Of a stretch of 64,000 nucleotides of DNA, positions 35,160-44,012 are shown piece after piece. Every line of letters starts with the position of its first letter. Within the stretch, counting starts at the first letter, position 1. The position numbers and the translations under genes were made by a program. The notes under the pieces are model-generated. The model had not been told where the DNA came from, ran no database searches, and saw nothing but the letters and a program-made list of their open reading frames with translations. Source of the stretch: Flavobacterium faecale (GTDB lineage Bacteria > Bacteroidota > Bacteroidia > Flavobacteriales > Flavobacteriaceae); NCBI RefSeq assembly GCF_003076455.1, contig NZ_CP020918.1, positions 4,066,001-4,130,000 of the forward strand, written 5' to 3'.

Positions 35160-37784
35160 TTAGAATTTAAAGTTCAATCCTGCTGTAAATGTAGTACCGT
35201 TGATACCAAATTGACTTACTTCCCAAGGGTATTTGAAACGACCACCTAAGTTGGTCACAACATCTCCTTTTGGATCGATTTCATCTGGATAAACATTAAA
35301 TAAATTGTTCACCATTACGTTAGCAGCAATTGTACTTGTGAATTTATAAGAGAAACCAAAATCGGTAATTACTTTTCCAGAGAATTTTTGATCTTTTGTT
35401 GGGTCAGTAGCATGTTGCCAGTTTACACTTCCAAAATAAGTGTTGTTCATGATAACACTCAATTTATTGATATCGTAGTTCATACCAAATAATACCTTTG
35501 TATTTGGTCTTGCATTCAAAATTCTTCCTTGTTCTTTTCTATTAAAAATATCGTATCCGTTTGCTTTCAAGATTGCTGGTGTAGCAATTTGACCTTGAAT
35601 TTCATTTTTCGAAATATTGCTAGACAAGTTGAAAGTCATTTTACCAGCTCCTAAATCTAGATTTTTGTAGCTTAATACTATATCAGCACCTCTTGATACA
35701 GTGTTTACTGCGTTGATGAAGAATTTCATACTAGTAACGTTGTTAGCTAATAAAATTTGCTCTACAGGGTTTGTCGTAGAATTGTCGGCATCAAATCCAA
35801 CTTCTCCAGAGAAAAGCACACGATCTTTAACTTTAATATGGTAGAAATCAAGAGAGGTTGAAAAGTGTGAACCAGATCTTAATGTAATACCTGTAGAAAT
35901 ATTTTGTGATCTCTCTGCATGTAGTTTAGGCACTCCAAGACCTATTACAGCAGGATCCACGTTGTTAAACGTTCCTTGGTTTGAAATTGTATTTCCAGAT
36001 ACCAATGTTTGAACATTACTCAAATAAATTTGGTGTAAAGCAGGAGCTCTAAAACCAGTACTGAAAGATCCTCTCACAGTAATATCTTTGGTTACTTTGT
36101 AACGAGAATTTACTTTGTATGAAAAATTATCACCAAAATCAGAATAGTTCTCATAACGTAATGATCCACCAATTAAGAAAGCATCAGAAACATCATAATC
36201 CAAAGTAGAATAAACCCCTACGTTAGTTCTATCTTTCTTTAATGCGTTTGCTGGCTGTAAACCAGGAAACGATTGTGCACCACCATTTATATATGATTCT
36301 TCTTGTCCAGCACGCGCTTCATATTGCTCTCTTCTTAATTCAGTACCAAAACCCAAAGTCACTTTATCAAAACTTCTCGAAAAATCAGCATTACCCACTA
36401 ATTGGCTAAAAGTATATCCACCTGCATTAAATTCAGTCGGGCTATTAGCACCTAAGCTTGGATTCAAAGTGTTTGCAATAGTATAATCGACTTTATTAGA
36501 ACCAGCAGTTACACTGAAATCAGAACTAAAACCAAGTAATGTAGATTTGATTCCAACACTTCCTAAGTTATCAAAAACGTCAGTATTAAATGTTGGTTGA
36601 AAACCGTTATAGGTTGTTCCAGCAGCATGCAATAAATTAAAAGGATCTGATACACCTGGCCAGTAAGGAACTCTGTACAAAGCAAAACTAGTTCCTTTTC
36701 TGATATTCAAATCTCCAAAAGCGTAAAGAGTTGTTTTTTCAGACAATGGATATTCTGCGTTTACAACCAAAGCACCCATTTTTGTATCCGGTTGCCCAAT
36801 ATTCATTCCTAATGTTGGATTATTTTTCAAATACTCTCCCCAAGTTGGGTCATCTGCAGCTACACCAAACAAATCATCTTTACCTGGCGATCCTGGTCTA
36901 TTTGTTTTATTTTGATCTAAATAAGATACGTTGAAATTTACAAAACCTTTGTCTGCAAATTTAAATCCTGAATTTAAATCAGCTCCAAAATTAAATCCAT
37001 CTCCTTGCGAAGTGATTCCAGAAGTCATACTAACCTCTGTAAAATTGGTTTGTTTTTTAAGGATGATGTTTACTACACCCGCAATGGCATCAGAACCATA
37101 TTGAGATGATGCACCATCACGCAAAACCTCTACTCTTTCAATAGCAGAGAACGGAATACTTTTCATATCTGTTCCTACCTCTCCTTTTCCAGGAGTATCG
37201 TTAACATACACCAAAGCACTTTGATTTTTTCTTTTTCCGTTTACCAATACTAAGGTACGGCTTGGTCCTAATCCACGTAAATCTGCCGGATCAAAATGTG
37301 CAGTCGCATCTGAGATTGCTTGTGTACTTGAATTAAACGAAGGGATTTTGTAAGCCAACATTTTATCAAAGGTTACTTGTCCACTAGACTTTAGGTCTTC
37401 AGCATAAATTTTGTCAATCGGCACAGCAGAACTTAGTACAGTACGTGTTTTTGCTCTGTTACCTGTTACAACAACCTCGTCAAGACTATTGTTAGGAGCT
37501 AAATTTACTACCACTGCAGCAGCTTCTGTAGCAACGGTAAACGTTTTATTTTGGTAGCCTACATATTTTGCGATCAAAGTTGCAGGTAATGCTTTTACTT
37601 TAATTACAAATTTCCCGTTGGCATCTGTGGTTACTCCATTTGAAGTTGCTTTGTCCATTACATTGGAAAAAGGCATCGGTTGACCATTTTCATCTTGCAC
37701 AACTCCCTTGATTGTCTGTGCATTCATTGCTAAAGGCATTATTAACGTCAATAATACGCCTAAAATAAATTGTTTCAGTTTCAT
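35160..37784 (-). CDS. TonB-dependent receptor with carboxypeptidase-like N-terminal domain
   Basis: An 874-residue outer-membrane receptor: signal peptide (1-22, MNAQT), a carboxypeptidase-regulatory-like domain with GVVQDENGQPMPFSNVMDKA, a plug domain (LRGLGPSRTLVLVNGKRKNQ and VEVLRDGASSQYGSDAIAGV), and a C-terminal barrel ending AGLNFKF. It has no SusD partner next to it, so it is not a SusC-type glycan porin. It is a clear paralogue of the receptor at 52700, sharing SAVPID in the linker and the plug motifs. The ligand is unknown. Monocistronic with its own promoter and terminator. Confidence 0.92.
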   Translation of the reverse strand: MKLKQFILGVLLTLIMPLAMNAQTIKGVVQDENGQPMPFSNVMDKATSNGVTTDANGKFVIKVKALPATLIAKYVGYQNKTFTVATEAAAVVVNLAPNNSLDEVVVTGNRAKTRTVLSSAVPIDKIYAEDLKSSGQVTFDKMLAYKIPSFNSSTQAISDATAHFDPADLRGLGPSRTLVLVNGKRKNQSALVYVNDTPGKGEVGTDMKSIPFSAIERVEVLRDGASSQYGSDAIAGVVNIILKKQTNFTEVSMTSGITSQGDGFNFGADLNSGFKFADKGFVNFNVSYLDQNKTNRPGSPGKDDLFGVAADDPTWGEYLKNNPTLGMNIGQPDTKMGALVVNAEYPLSEKTTLYAFGDLNIRKGTSFALYRVPYWPGVSDPFNLLHAAGTTYNGFQPTFNTDVFDNLGSVGIKSTLLGFSSDFSVTAGSNKVDYTIANTLNPSLGANSPTEFNAGGYTFSQLVGNADFSRSFDKVTLGFGTELRREQYEARAGQEESYINGGAQSFPGLQPANALKKDRTNVGVYSTLDYDVSDAFLIGGSLRYENYSDFGDNFSYKVNSRYKVTKDITVRGSFSTGFRAPALHQIYLSNVQTLVSGNTISNQGTFNNVDPAVIGLGVPKLHAERSQNISTGITLRSGSHFSTSLDFYHIKVKDRVLFSGEVGFDADNSTTNPVEQILLANNVTSMKFFINAVNTVSRGADIVLSYKNLDLGAGKMTFNLSSNISKNEIQGQIATPAILKANGYDIFNRKEQGRILNARPNTKVLFGMNYDINKLSVIMNNTYFGSVNWQHATDPTKDQKFSGKVITDFGFSYKFTSTIAANVMVNNLFNVYPDEIDPKGDVVTNLGGRFKYPWEVSQFGINGTTFTAGLNFKF

Positions 37785-37821
37785 AAATAGTAAATTCTAG
37801 TTATTCTTTTTAATTCGTTAA

Positions 37822-37854
37822 CAAAACTAGAATTTTAAGTTAATATTATGCCAA
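37822..37854 (-). promoter_or_regulatory. Promoter of the TonB receptor at 35160
   Basis: On the minus strand TTG (37852-37854) is followed after 22 bp by TAGTTTTG (37822-37829). The leader to the ATG would be about 30 nt. Confidence 0.5.
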
Positions 37855-38200
37855 CATAGCAACATTTTTACACATATCTTGATTATTATACTACAATTGG
37901 CGCTTCGTTTACGATTTAGCTATATATGACCAACTAATTATGCTAATATCGCATAAATCTAAAGTAATAAAACGTGGTTCTCCATGCTAGCTTGTGCTAT
38001 AAATCAACCATTTAATCGACAAAAAGCACCTAAAATCGGTATAATAACTAAATATCAATAGTAAAATGACAAGAAATACTGCTCCTATATTGAGGGAATT
38101 CTATCATGACTAAACTATAAGCAATACTACTTTTTTTTAAGTTAAATCAACTGCTATACATCAGACTAATGCGTATTTTTGTTACCATATACTTTTTAAT
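37855..38200. other. Gene-free AT-rich gap
   Basis: About 345 bp between the TonB receptor promoter and the DUF1572 gene. TATTTTTG at 38174-38181 is an exact -7 box 20 bp before the DUF1572 ATG. Nothing else recognisable. Confidence 0.45.
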
Positions 38201-38782
38201 ATGGATCCTACTACAGTCTACCTCGAATCTAGCATCAAGCAATTTTTGTATTATAAAACAATTGGTGAAAAAGCAATGAAACAATTGCAACCAGAACAAT
38301 TGTTTATACAAACTAATGCCGACTGCAATAGTATTGCAACGATGGTTAAGCATTTGTCTGGAAATATGCGCTCTCGTTGGACCAATCTGCTAACTAATGA
38401 CGGTGAGAAGGAATGGAGAAATCGAGATGCTGAATTCGAAAACCATCCCGCAACCGTTGAAGAAGTCTTTGCTTGTTGGAACAATGGTTGGAATTGTTTG
38501 TTTGACACACTACAATCATTACAAACCAGTGATTTAATGAGCATTGTTTATATTAGGAATGAAGGGCATACGGTGCTTGAAGCCATAAATAGGCAATTGG
38601 CGCATTACCCATATCATGTGGGGCAAATAATTTTTTGTGCCAAAGAATTGAAGAATTCACCTTGGGAAAGCCTCTCGATTCCGAGAAATAATTCTAAAAA
38701 TTATAACACCGATAAATTTGCAAAAGCGAAAGAAATTAAGAACTTTACCGAGGAAGAAATAAAACGATTGAATAACAAATAA
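38201..38782 (+). CDS. DUF1572 (DinB-like) family protein
   Basis: A 193-residue four-helix protein of the DinB/YfiT superfamily, DUF1572 subgroup. Metal-site positions are suggested by SIATMVKHLSGNMRSRW near residues 45-65 and RQLAHYPYHVGQIIFCAKEL near 132-151. Related proteins act as thiol S-transferases with bacillithiol or mycothiol; the substrate here is unknown. It is followed by repeat copy C. Confidence 0.88.
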   Translation: MDPTTVYLESSIKQFLYYKTIGEKAMKQLQPEQLFIQTNADCNSIATMVKHLSGNMRSRWTNLLTNDGEKEWRNRDAEFENHPATVEEVFACWNNGWNCLFDTLQSLQTSDLMSIVYIRNEGHTVLEAINRQLAHYPYHVGQIIFCAKELKNSPWESLSIPRNNSKNYNTDKFAKAKEIKNFTEEEIKRLNNK

Positions 38783-38791
38783 TGCCTTTTG

Positions 38792-38924
38792 CCCCTGATG
38801 GCAATGGAAAGCCCGGACGAGATTACCCTATTTTTTCTTGGCATAAAAGAGCGACTGAAAGAAGCTCCTTTTATGACAATAGAAAAAAAGGGGAAGCACG
38901 GAGGACTTGAAATGTACAGCAGGA
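38792..38924 (+). repeat. Interspersed hairpin element, copy C
   Basis: It starts CCCCTGATGGCAATGGAAAG and ends GTACAGCAGGA (38914-38924) as in copy B. The central imperfect hairpin at 38827-38891 (CCTATTTTTTCTTGGC ... AGAAAAAAAGG) is nearly identical to that of copy E at 51107-51170. It fills the gap between the DUF1572 and lipoprotein genes. Confidence 0.7.
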
Positions 38925-38943
38925 TTAGGCCTAAATTATAAAA

Positions 38944-39312
38944 ATGACGAAATATATTTTAATAAGCAGCGTACTCCTATTGCTGTCATGTAAGGAACCC
39001 GAACGTAACTGTGCCGACTTTAAAACGGGGAAATTTAAGTTTGAAACTAAGATTGATGGTGTACTGAAAACTACTGTTTTTGAACGTACAGACAAAATTG
39101 AAATTGAAACCTATGAGGGGAAAACGGATACTGCCTCTGTACGATGGGTGAATGATTGTGAGTATATTTTGAAAAAATTGCACCCGAAGAATATGGCCGA
39201 AGAAAAATCGATCAGCATGCGTATTTTGTCAACAACCAAAGACAGTTACACTTTTGAATACGGTATTGTTGGAATGCCAGATAAACAAAAAGGGACTGCT
39301 TTTAGATTATAA
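38944..39312 (+). CDS. Small lipoprotein of unknown function
   Basis: A 122-residue protein with a lipoprotein signal peptide ending LLLLSCKEP, followed by a beta-rich globular domain with CADFKTGKFKFETKIDGVLK and two further cysteines that could form a disulfide. Homologues in Flavobacteria are sometimes mislabelled 'DNA topoisomerase IV'; nothing in the sequence supports that. It precedes TerC by 68 bp. Confidence 0.75.
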   Translation: MTKYILISSVLLLLSCKEPERNCADFKTGKFKFETKIDGVLKTTVFERTDKIEIETYEGKTDTASVRWVNDCEYILKKLHPKNMAEEKSISMRILSTTKDSYTFEYGIVGMPDKQKGTAFRL

Positions 39313-39380
39313 AAAACAGTACACAATATCGACAGCATTAGACTGTTGACACTGAAAATTAAAACTAATTACTTATATAT

Positions 39381-40151
39381 ATGGAAGTGTTTTTGAATCC
39401 GGATGCTTGGATAGCCTTGGTCACTTTGACTTTTCTCGAAATTGTTTTGGGAATTGACAATATTATCTTTATCTCGATTGCCACGGGAAAATTGCCTGAA
39501 GAGAGCCGAAAAAAAGCGACAAAATTGGGAATGTTTCTAGCTATGTTTATGCGTATTGCATTATTGATGGGAATTAATTTTCTTATCCAAATGAAAGAGC
39601 CTTGGTTTACTGTGGATTGGAGTTGGTTTAAGGCCGGAATTACAGGCCAAAGTTTGATTTTGTTGGCAGGTGGATTGTTTTTAATCTACAAAAGTACCAA
39701 TGAAATAAGAGAAAAAGTAGACCACAAGGGTGAAGAAGAGCACGACTTAGGAAAAGCCGCGGCAAAATCATTTCAATCGGTGATTATACAAATTATTATG
39801 ATTGACTTAGTATTCTCCTTTGACAGTATTTTGACTGCTGTGGGTATGACCAATGGCGTACAAGGTGCGTTGTACATTATGATCACAGCCGTAGTAATTT
39901 CGGTTTTTATTATGATGCAGTTTGCTGTACCTGTTGGAACATTTGTAAATAAAAATCCATCAATTCAAATTTTGGGACTTTCGTTTTTGATCTTAATCGG
40001 AATGATGTTACTAACCGAAAGTGCACATTTATCAAATGCCGAAATTTTTGGTAGTCACGTAACGCCTATTCCTAAAGGATATTTGTACTTTGCCATAACG
40101 TTCTCCTTGTTTGTAGAAGTGTTAAATATGAAAAGTAGTAAAAAGAAATAG
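39381..40151 (+). CDS. TerC family integral membrane protein
   Basis: A 256-residue protein with about seven membrane helices and the two conserved acidic repeats of the family: EIVLGIDNIIFISIATGKLP in helix 1-2 and MIDLVFSFDSILTAVGMTNG in helix 4-5. TerC/Alx proteins are linked to tellurite resistance, manganese export and metal homeostasis at the membrane. It is complete and followed by a strong terminator. Confidence 0.95.
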   Translation: MEVFLNPDAWIALVTLTFLEIVLGIDNIIFISIATGKLPEESRKKATKLGMFLAMFMRIALLMGINFLIQMKEPWFTVDWSWFKAGITGQSLILLAGGLFLIYKSTNEIREKVDHKGEEEHDLGKAAAKSFQSVIIQIIMIDLVFSFDSILTAVGMTNGVQGALYIMITAVVISVFIMMQFAVPVGTFVNKNPSIQILGLSFLILIGMMLLTESAHLSNAEIFGSHVTPIPKGYLYFAITFSLFVEVLNMKSSKKK

Positions 40152-40173
40152 CACCAAATTTTATGCACATTTG

Positions 40174-40210
40174 AAAGCCCGTTTTGACAAAAACGGGCTT
40201 TTTTTGGTTT
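40174..40210 (+). terminator. TerC terminator
   Basis: AAAGCCCGTTTT (40174-40185) pairs with AAAACGGGCTTT (40190-40201), 12 bp perfect, followed by a T tract. Confidence 0.85.
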
Positions 40211-40471
40211 AAACCCAAATCGGTAGTTTACATTTTGATAACGATTGAAGATAATAAGAAAAACAAATAACCAACTCATAAACAATAACTTACGCTATAA
40301 TTATGGCTTATACAAAAATAGTTATGTACGAAAAACAAACTACTTATGTAATGAAATTGTTGTCTTACAAAATTTTTGAAGCCATTCGTTAAATATTTCA
40401 TAATATAGAATAAATCTTTCATTAATATTTGAATTCGTTCTTTGTCAAAAATAGTAAACAACAAAAACAAA

Positions 40472-41929
40472 ATGAAAAAATTTATTTTACCAGCACTTTT
40501 GGCAATGGCAATTGTGTCATGCAACAAGGAGGAAGCAAGCGATACTTTTGTAGCAAACGCAGATGTAGTTTTGAAAAACCAATCGGTAACTCCTGCCTTA
40601 TTAATTAAAAAACCAGGATTTGAAAATCTTGAATTATTTTCGTTGTTCAGCTCTGATGATGTATTTGAAAAAAGCCCAAACTATGTATTTGGTGGATCGG
40701 CTGATGGATCTGGATTATTGAAAAATGCAGATGGTACTTTTACTTTTTTAGTAAATAACGAAGACAACTTCTCTGTATCGAGAATCACACTTGACAAAAC
40801 ATTCAAACCAGTAAAAGGAGAATATTTATTGAACTCAAGCGGTAGCACATGGAGATTGTGTGGCGCTACGATGGCTACACCTGCAGAGCACGGTTACGGA
40901 CCTTACTATTTAACTTGTGGAGAATCTGGGGAAGAATCAAGAACACACCGTTTAGATCCTTATGCAGATGCTGCTGGAGCTGCAGTTTCTAAAGAATTGG
41001 CTTCATTTGGTCGATTAAGTGCCGAAAACGCTTTACCGTTAAACAAAAATGCTTTTGCTGGAAAAACAGTAGTGGTAATTGGTGATGATGATTCTGGAAC
41101 CTATGGTGGACAATTGTTCATGTATATGTCTGATAAACTGGGTGATCTTGAAAACGGTTCTCTTTATATGATGAAAAGAAACGATGACAATCAAAGAGAA
41201 AAAGATATGGTTGTTGGTCAAGACTACGCTGTATCATTTGCAAAGATTGTTAATCATACTACCTTGACTGGTGCTCAAATAAATGCATCGGTAAATACAT
41301 TGAAAGCAATTAAATTTGGTAGAGTTGAAGACCTTGATTATAGAAAAGGTGGTCAAGCAGCTTCAAGCAGAGAAATATACTTCAACGTAACGGGACAAAA
41401 CACTACAGGTAACAATACTGATGCTTCTAGAACTAAATACGGAAGAGTATATCAATTGAACTTGGACGAAAAAGATCCTTTAAAAGGTACTTTGAAAGTG
41501 ATTCTTGATGGTGATGACAGAAATGGAATTGCTGGAAAATTCCAGAATCCTGATAATATTTGTGTGACTACCAATTACGTATACGTACAAGAGGATGCAA
41601 ACGGATATGGAGACGAAACGCATGACGGATACATCTACCAATACGATATTGCAAAAAAATCATTAAAGGTAGTGGTTGAACTTGATCACCAACGTACAGC
41701 AGCAAATGCAGCTAAGTACAATGTAGGTGGTATCTCTAAATTTGGAGATTGGGAATATGGCGCTTTAATTGACGTATCAGATATTATTGGAGTTAAAGAT
41801 GCATTTATGTTATCTGTACAACCACACACTTGGACGGGTACAAAATACAAAGGAGTAGATGGAGGATTACTTAGAACAAATGAGCAACAAGCTTCTCAAA
41901 TTGTAGTAATCAAAGGTTTACCTAGATAG
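40472..41929 (+). CDS. PhoX-like phosphatase lipoprotein
   Basis: A 485-residue lipoprotein (AIVSCNKE lipobox). Its body matches the PhoX propeller pattern: FTFLVNNEDNFSVSRITLDK, WRLCGATMATPAEHGYGPYY with the conserved metal-site cysteine, VVVIGDDDSGTYGGQLFMYM, and FQNPDNICVTTNYVYVQEDA. PhoX enzymes are Fe/Ca-dependent phosphomonoesterases. Bacteroidota members are often only called DUF839 proteins, and activity on phosphate esters is not assured. The ATG at 40472 was chosen over an alternative TTG because it starts the signal peptide. The imelysin-peroxidase gene follows a terminator hairpin. Confidence 0.8.
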   Translation: MKKFILPALLAMAIVSCNKEEASDTFVANADVVLKNQSVTPALLIKKPGFENLELFSLFSSDDVFEKSPNYVFGGSADGSGLLKNADGTFTFLVNNEDNFSVSRITLDKTFKPVKGEYLLNSSGSTWRLCGATMATPAEHGYGPYYLTCGESGEESRTHRLDPYADAAGAAVSKELASFGRLSAENALPLNKNAFAGKTVVVIGDDDSGTYGGQLFMYMSDKLGDLENGSLYMMKRNDDNQREKDMVVGQDYAVSFAKIVNHTTLTGAQINASVNTLKAIKFGRVEDLDYRKGGQAASSREIYFNVTGQNTTGNNTDASRTKYGRVYQLNLDEKDPLKGTLKVILDGDDRNGIAGKFQNPDNICVTTNYVYVQEDANGYGDETHDGYIYQYDIAKKSLKVVVELDHQRTAANAAKYNVGGISKFGDWEYGALIDVSDIIGVKDAFMLSVQPHTWTGTKYKGVDGGLLRTNEQQASQIVVIKGLPR

Positions 41930-41949
41930 TACACCACTCAAATAGTTAC

Positions 41950-41990
41950 AAATTCCACGATCCATAGGGGTCGTGGAATTTGCTTTTAAG
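41950..41990 (+). terminator. Terminator-like hairpin between the PhoX-like and peroxidase genes
   Basis: AAATTCCACGA (41950-41960) pairs perfectly with TCGTGGAATTT (41971-41981) and is followed by GCTTTT. Partial read-through into the peroxidase gene is possible. Confidence 0.65.
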
Positions 41991-42015
41991 TTTCACCACG
42001 GTTTTTATATTTATC

Positions 42016-43767
42016 ATGAAAAAATATTTTTTACTATTGCTTACCCTCGCTATTGTTTCCTGCAATACAATGCCACCCAAACATACCCAAGTAAGCCAAT
42101 TACTTCAAGAGAATATCAAGCAATTGGTTATAAATACAAAAAAGCTAAACGATTGCGTTGTAAGCAATAAAAGCACAGCCGAAATTCAGAAACAATTCAG
42201 TATCGCACATCAATCGTACAAAGAAGTAGAAGCTTTTAGCGAATACTATTTTCCCGAAGTCTCTAAATCTATCAATGGACCTGCCATCCCCGAGTTTGAA
42301 GAAAATGATGGAAAGATTCTACCGCCCCAAGGTTTTCAAGTAATAGAAGAGATGCTTTATCCTCAATACGACATCAACAACAAAGAAGAGTTGATACAGC
42401 AGTTGGATATGATGTCTGGAAACTTAATACGTTTAGAAAAAATAGCCGCCAACTCCGAACTCACAGATGCTCATGTATTTGATGCCTTGCGATTAGAGAT
42501 GTTCCGAATTATCACAATGGGCATCACTGGTTTCGACTCCCCTATTGCACAACAATCCATACCAGATGCTAGGGTTGCTACTCAAAGTGTAGCCGATTAT
42601 TACAGCTTTTATAACGATGACAAAGAGGACAAGACCTTATTATTATTCAAAAAAGCAACCGCTTATCTACAATCACACAATAACTACAACGCTTTTGATC
42701 GCGCCGATTTTATAAAAAATTACGCCAACCCACTTTGTGAAGCCTTGCATCAAAAAAAAATAGATTTAAAGATTCCGAATTTCGACGAAGTTCGTGGACT
42801 TAAAACCACTGCGGCCACACTTTTCGAAAAAAATGCTTTTGACCCAGAAGGCTTTTCAGGCTTTCCGGATTATAAAACAACTCCTCAAAAAATTGCCTTG
42901 GGTAAAATGCTTTTCAACGATTCCATTTTATCTGGAGACAACACACGTTCTTGCGCTTCTTGCCATTATGAGGACAAAGCATTTACAGACGGACTACAAA
43001 CCGCCAAAGCAATGAACGGCAAATCCAATTTAAAACGAAACACCCCTACCCTAAAAAATATCGCTTACCAACGCAGCTTCTTTTCAGATTCTCGTGTGAG
43101 CTATCTCGAAGATCAAGCCGTAGCCGTTATAACTAACGAAGACGAAATGCACGGTGACCTAGACCAAGCGGCAAAAGAGATTCAAAAAACCAAAAAATAC
43201 GATGTTGCTTTCAAAAAAGCTTTCCCAAACAAAAACATCAATGCCTTCGGAATCAAAAATGCCTTAGCATCATACATCCGTTCCCTTAGTAATTATGATT
43301 CTAAATTTGACCGCTATATGAGAAATGAAATCCCTTTTACAGCCGAAGAGAAACAAGGGTTTAACCTATTTGCAGGCAAAGCAAAATGCGCCAGTTGCCA
43401 TTTCATCCCATTGACCAACGGAACAGTACCTCCAAAATTTGACAAGTCAGAGAGTGAAGTTTTAGGGGTTCCCAACACGGCAGGCAAACTAGATTCCGAT
43501 CTAGGAAAATACAATTTAACCCAAGCCATTATTCACCGCAACTCTTTCAAAACGCCCACCTTACGCAACATAGCGCTTACGGCGCCCTACATGCACAACG
43601 GCGTTTTCAAAACCTTAGAAGAAGTTGTAGATTTCTACAACAAAGGCGGTGGCATAGGACTTGGCTTAGCGGTACCCAACCAAACCTTGCCAGCTGATCA
43701 ATTGAACCTAAGCGAAAAAGAGAAAAAAGCACTAATTGCCTTCATGAAAACCCTAAACGATATTTAG
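42016..43767 (+). CDS. Imelysin-like plus di-haem cytochrome c peroxidase fusion lipoprotein
   Basis: The 583-residue protein has a lipoprotein signal peptide (AIVSCNTM). Residues ~30-260 form a helical imelysin-like domain (SYKEVEAFSEYYFPEVSKSI). The C-terminal ~300 residues form a MauG/CcpA-type di-haem peroxidase with haem motifs CASCH at 313-317 and 458-462 and LKNIAYQRSFFSDSR, TLRNIALTAPYMHNGVF between and after them. Such proteins reduce H2O2 or oxidise protein substrates in the periplasm. The ATG was moved from 41980 to 42016 because the terminator hairpin overlaps the longer start and the signal peptide begins here. Confidence 0.9.
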   Translation: MKKYFLLLLTLAIVSCNTMPPKHTQVSQLLQENIKQLVINTKKLNDCVVSNKSTAEIQKQFSIAHQSYKEVEAFSEYYFPEVSKSINGPAIPEFEENDGKILPPQGFQVIEEMLYPQYDINNKEELIQQLDMMSGNLIRLEKIAANSELTDAHVFDALRLEMFRIITMGITGFDSPIAQQSIPDARVATQSVADYYSFYNDDKEDKTLLLFKKATAYLQSHNNYNAFDRADFIKNYANPLCEALHQKKIDLKIPNFDEVRGLKTTAATLFEKNAFDPEGFSGFPDYKTTPQKIALGKMLFNDSILSGDNTRSCASCHYEDKAFTDGLQTAKAMNGKSNLKRNTPTLKNIAYQRSFFSDSRVSYLEDQAVAVITNEDEMHGDLDQAAKEIQKTKKYDVAFKKAFPNKNINAFGIKNALASYIRSLSNYDSKFDRYMRNEIPFTAEEKQGFNLFAGKAKCASCHFIPLTNGTVPPKFDKSESEVLGVPNTAGKLDSDLGKYNLTQAIIHRNSFKTPTLRNIALTAPYMHNGVFKTLEEVVDFYNKGGGIGLGLAVPNQTLPADQLNLSEKEKKALIAFMKTLNDI

Positions 43768-43778
43768 TACTTCTATTT

Positions 43779-43892
43779 GGGCGTGCCACCATTGCAGCAA
43801 AAGGGCCCATTACTTTACGGTGATGAGCCCTTTTGCTGCAATGCTGTCGGGCTTTCGGTGCTACTTCGGTAGCTTACCTCTATCCCTAACGC
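43779..43892 (-). repeat. Interspersed hairpin element, copy D (reverse arm)
   Basis: It begins GGGCGTGCC like copy A. A perfect 17-bp stem follows, 43790-43806 with 43827-43843 (CATTGCAGCAAAAGGGC and its complement). Then come TGTCGGGCTTTCGG, a second stem GCTAC-TTCG-GTAGC (43860-43873) and TATCCCTAACGC. It lies between the peroxidase and parC genes. Confidence 0.7.
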
Positions 43893-43964
43893 AAAGCTTC
43901 ACTGAAGTGCAATACAAATATTATAGTTCTAAAATACTCCTTCACAATTCCTTGCGCAACAAAA

Positions 43965-43993
43965 AAAAGGTCGTTCTCCTTGAACGACCTTTT
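43965..43993 (-). terminator. parC terminator
   Basis: AAAAGGTCGTTC (43965-43976) pairs perfectly with GAACGACCTTTT (43982-43993); on the minus strand a T tract follows. Confidence 0.85.
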
Positions 43994-44012
43994 CTATATA
44001 TTCAAAAATATT

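Noticed and set aside
35160..37784. SusC-type glycan receptor
   Set aside because: No SusD-like lipoprotein or glycosidase genes are adjacent.
38944..39312. DNA topoisomerase IV annotation for the small lipoprotein
   Set aside because: The 122-residue secreted protein has no topoisomerase motif; I believe this label circulates in databases by error.
41980..42015. Upstream start for the peroxidase fusion
   Set aside because: The start overlaps a terminator hairpin and precedes the lipoprotein signal peptide.
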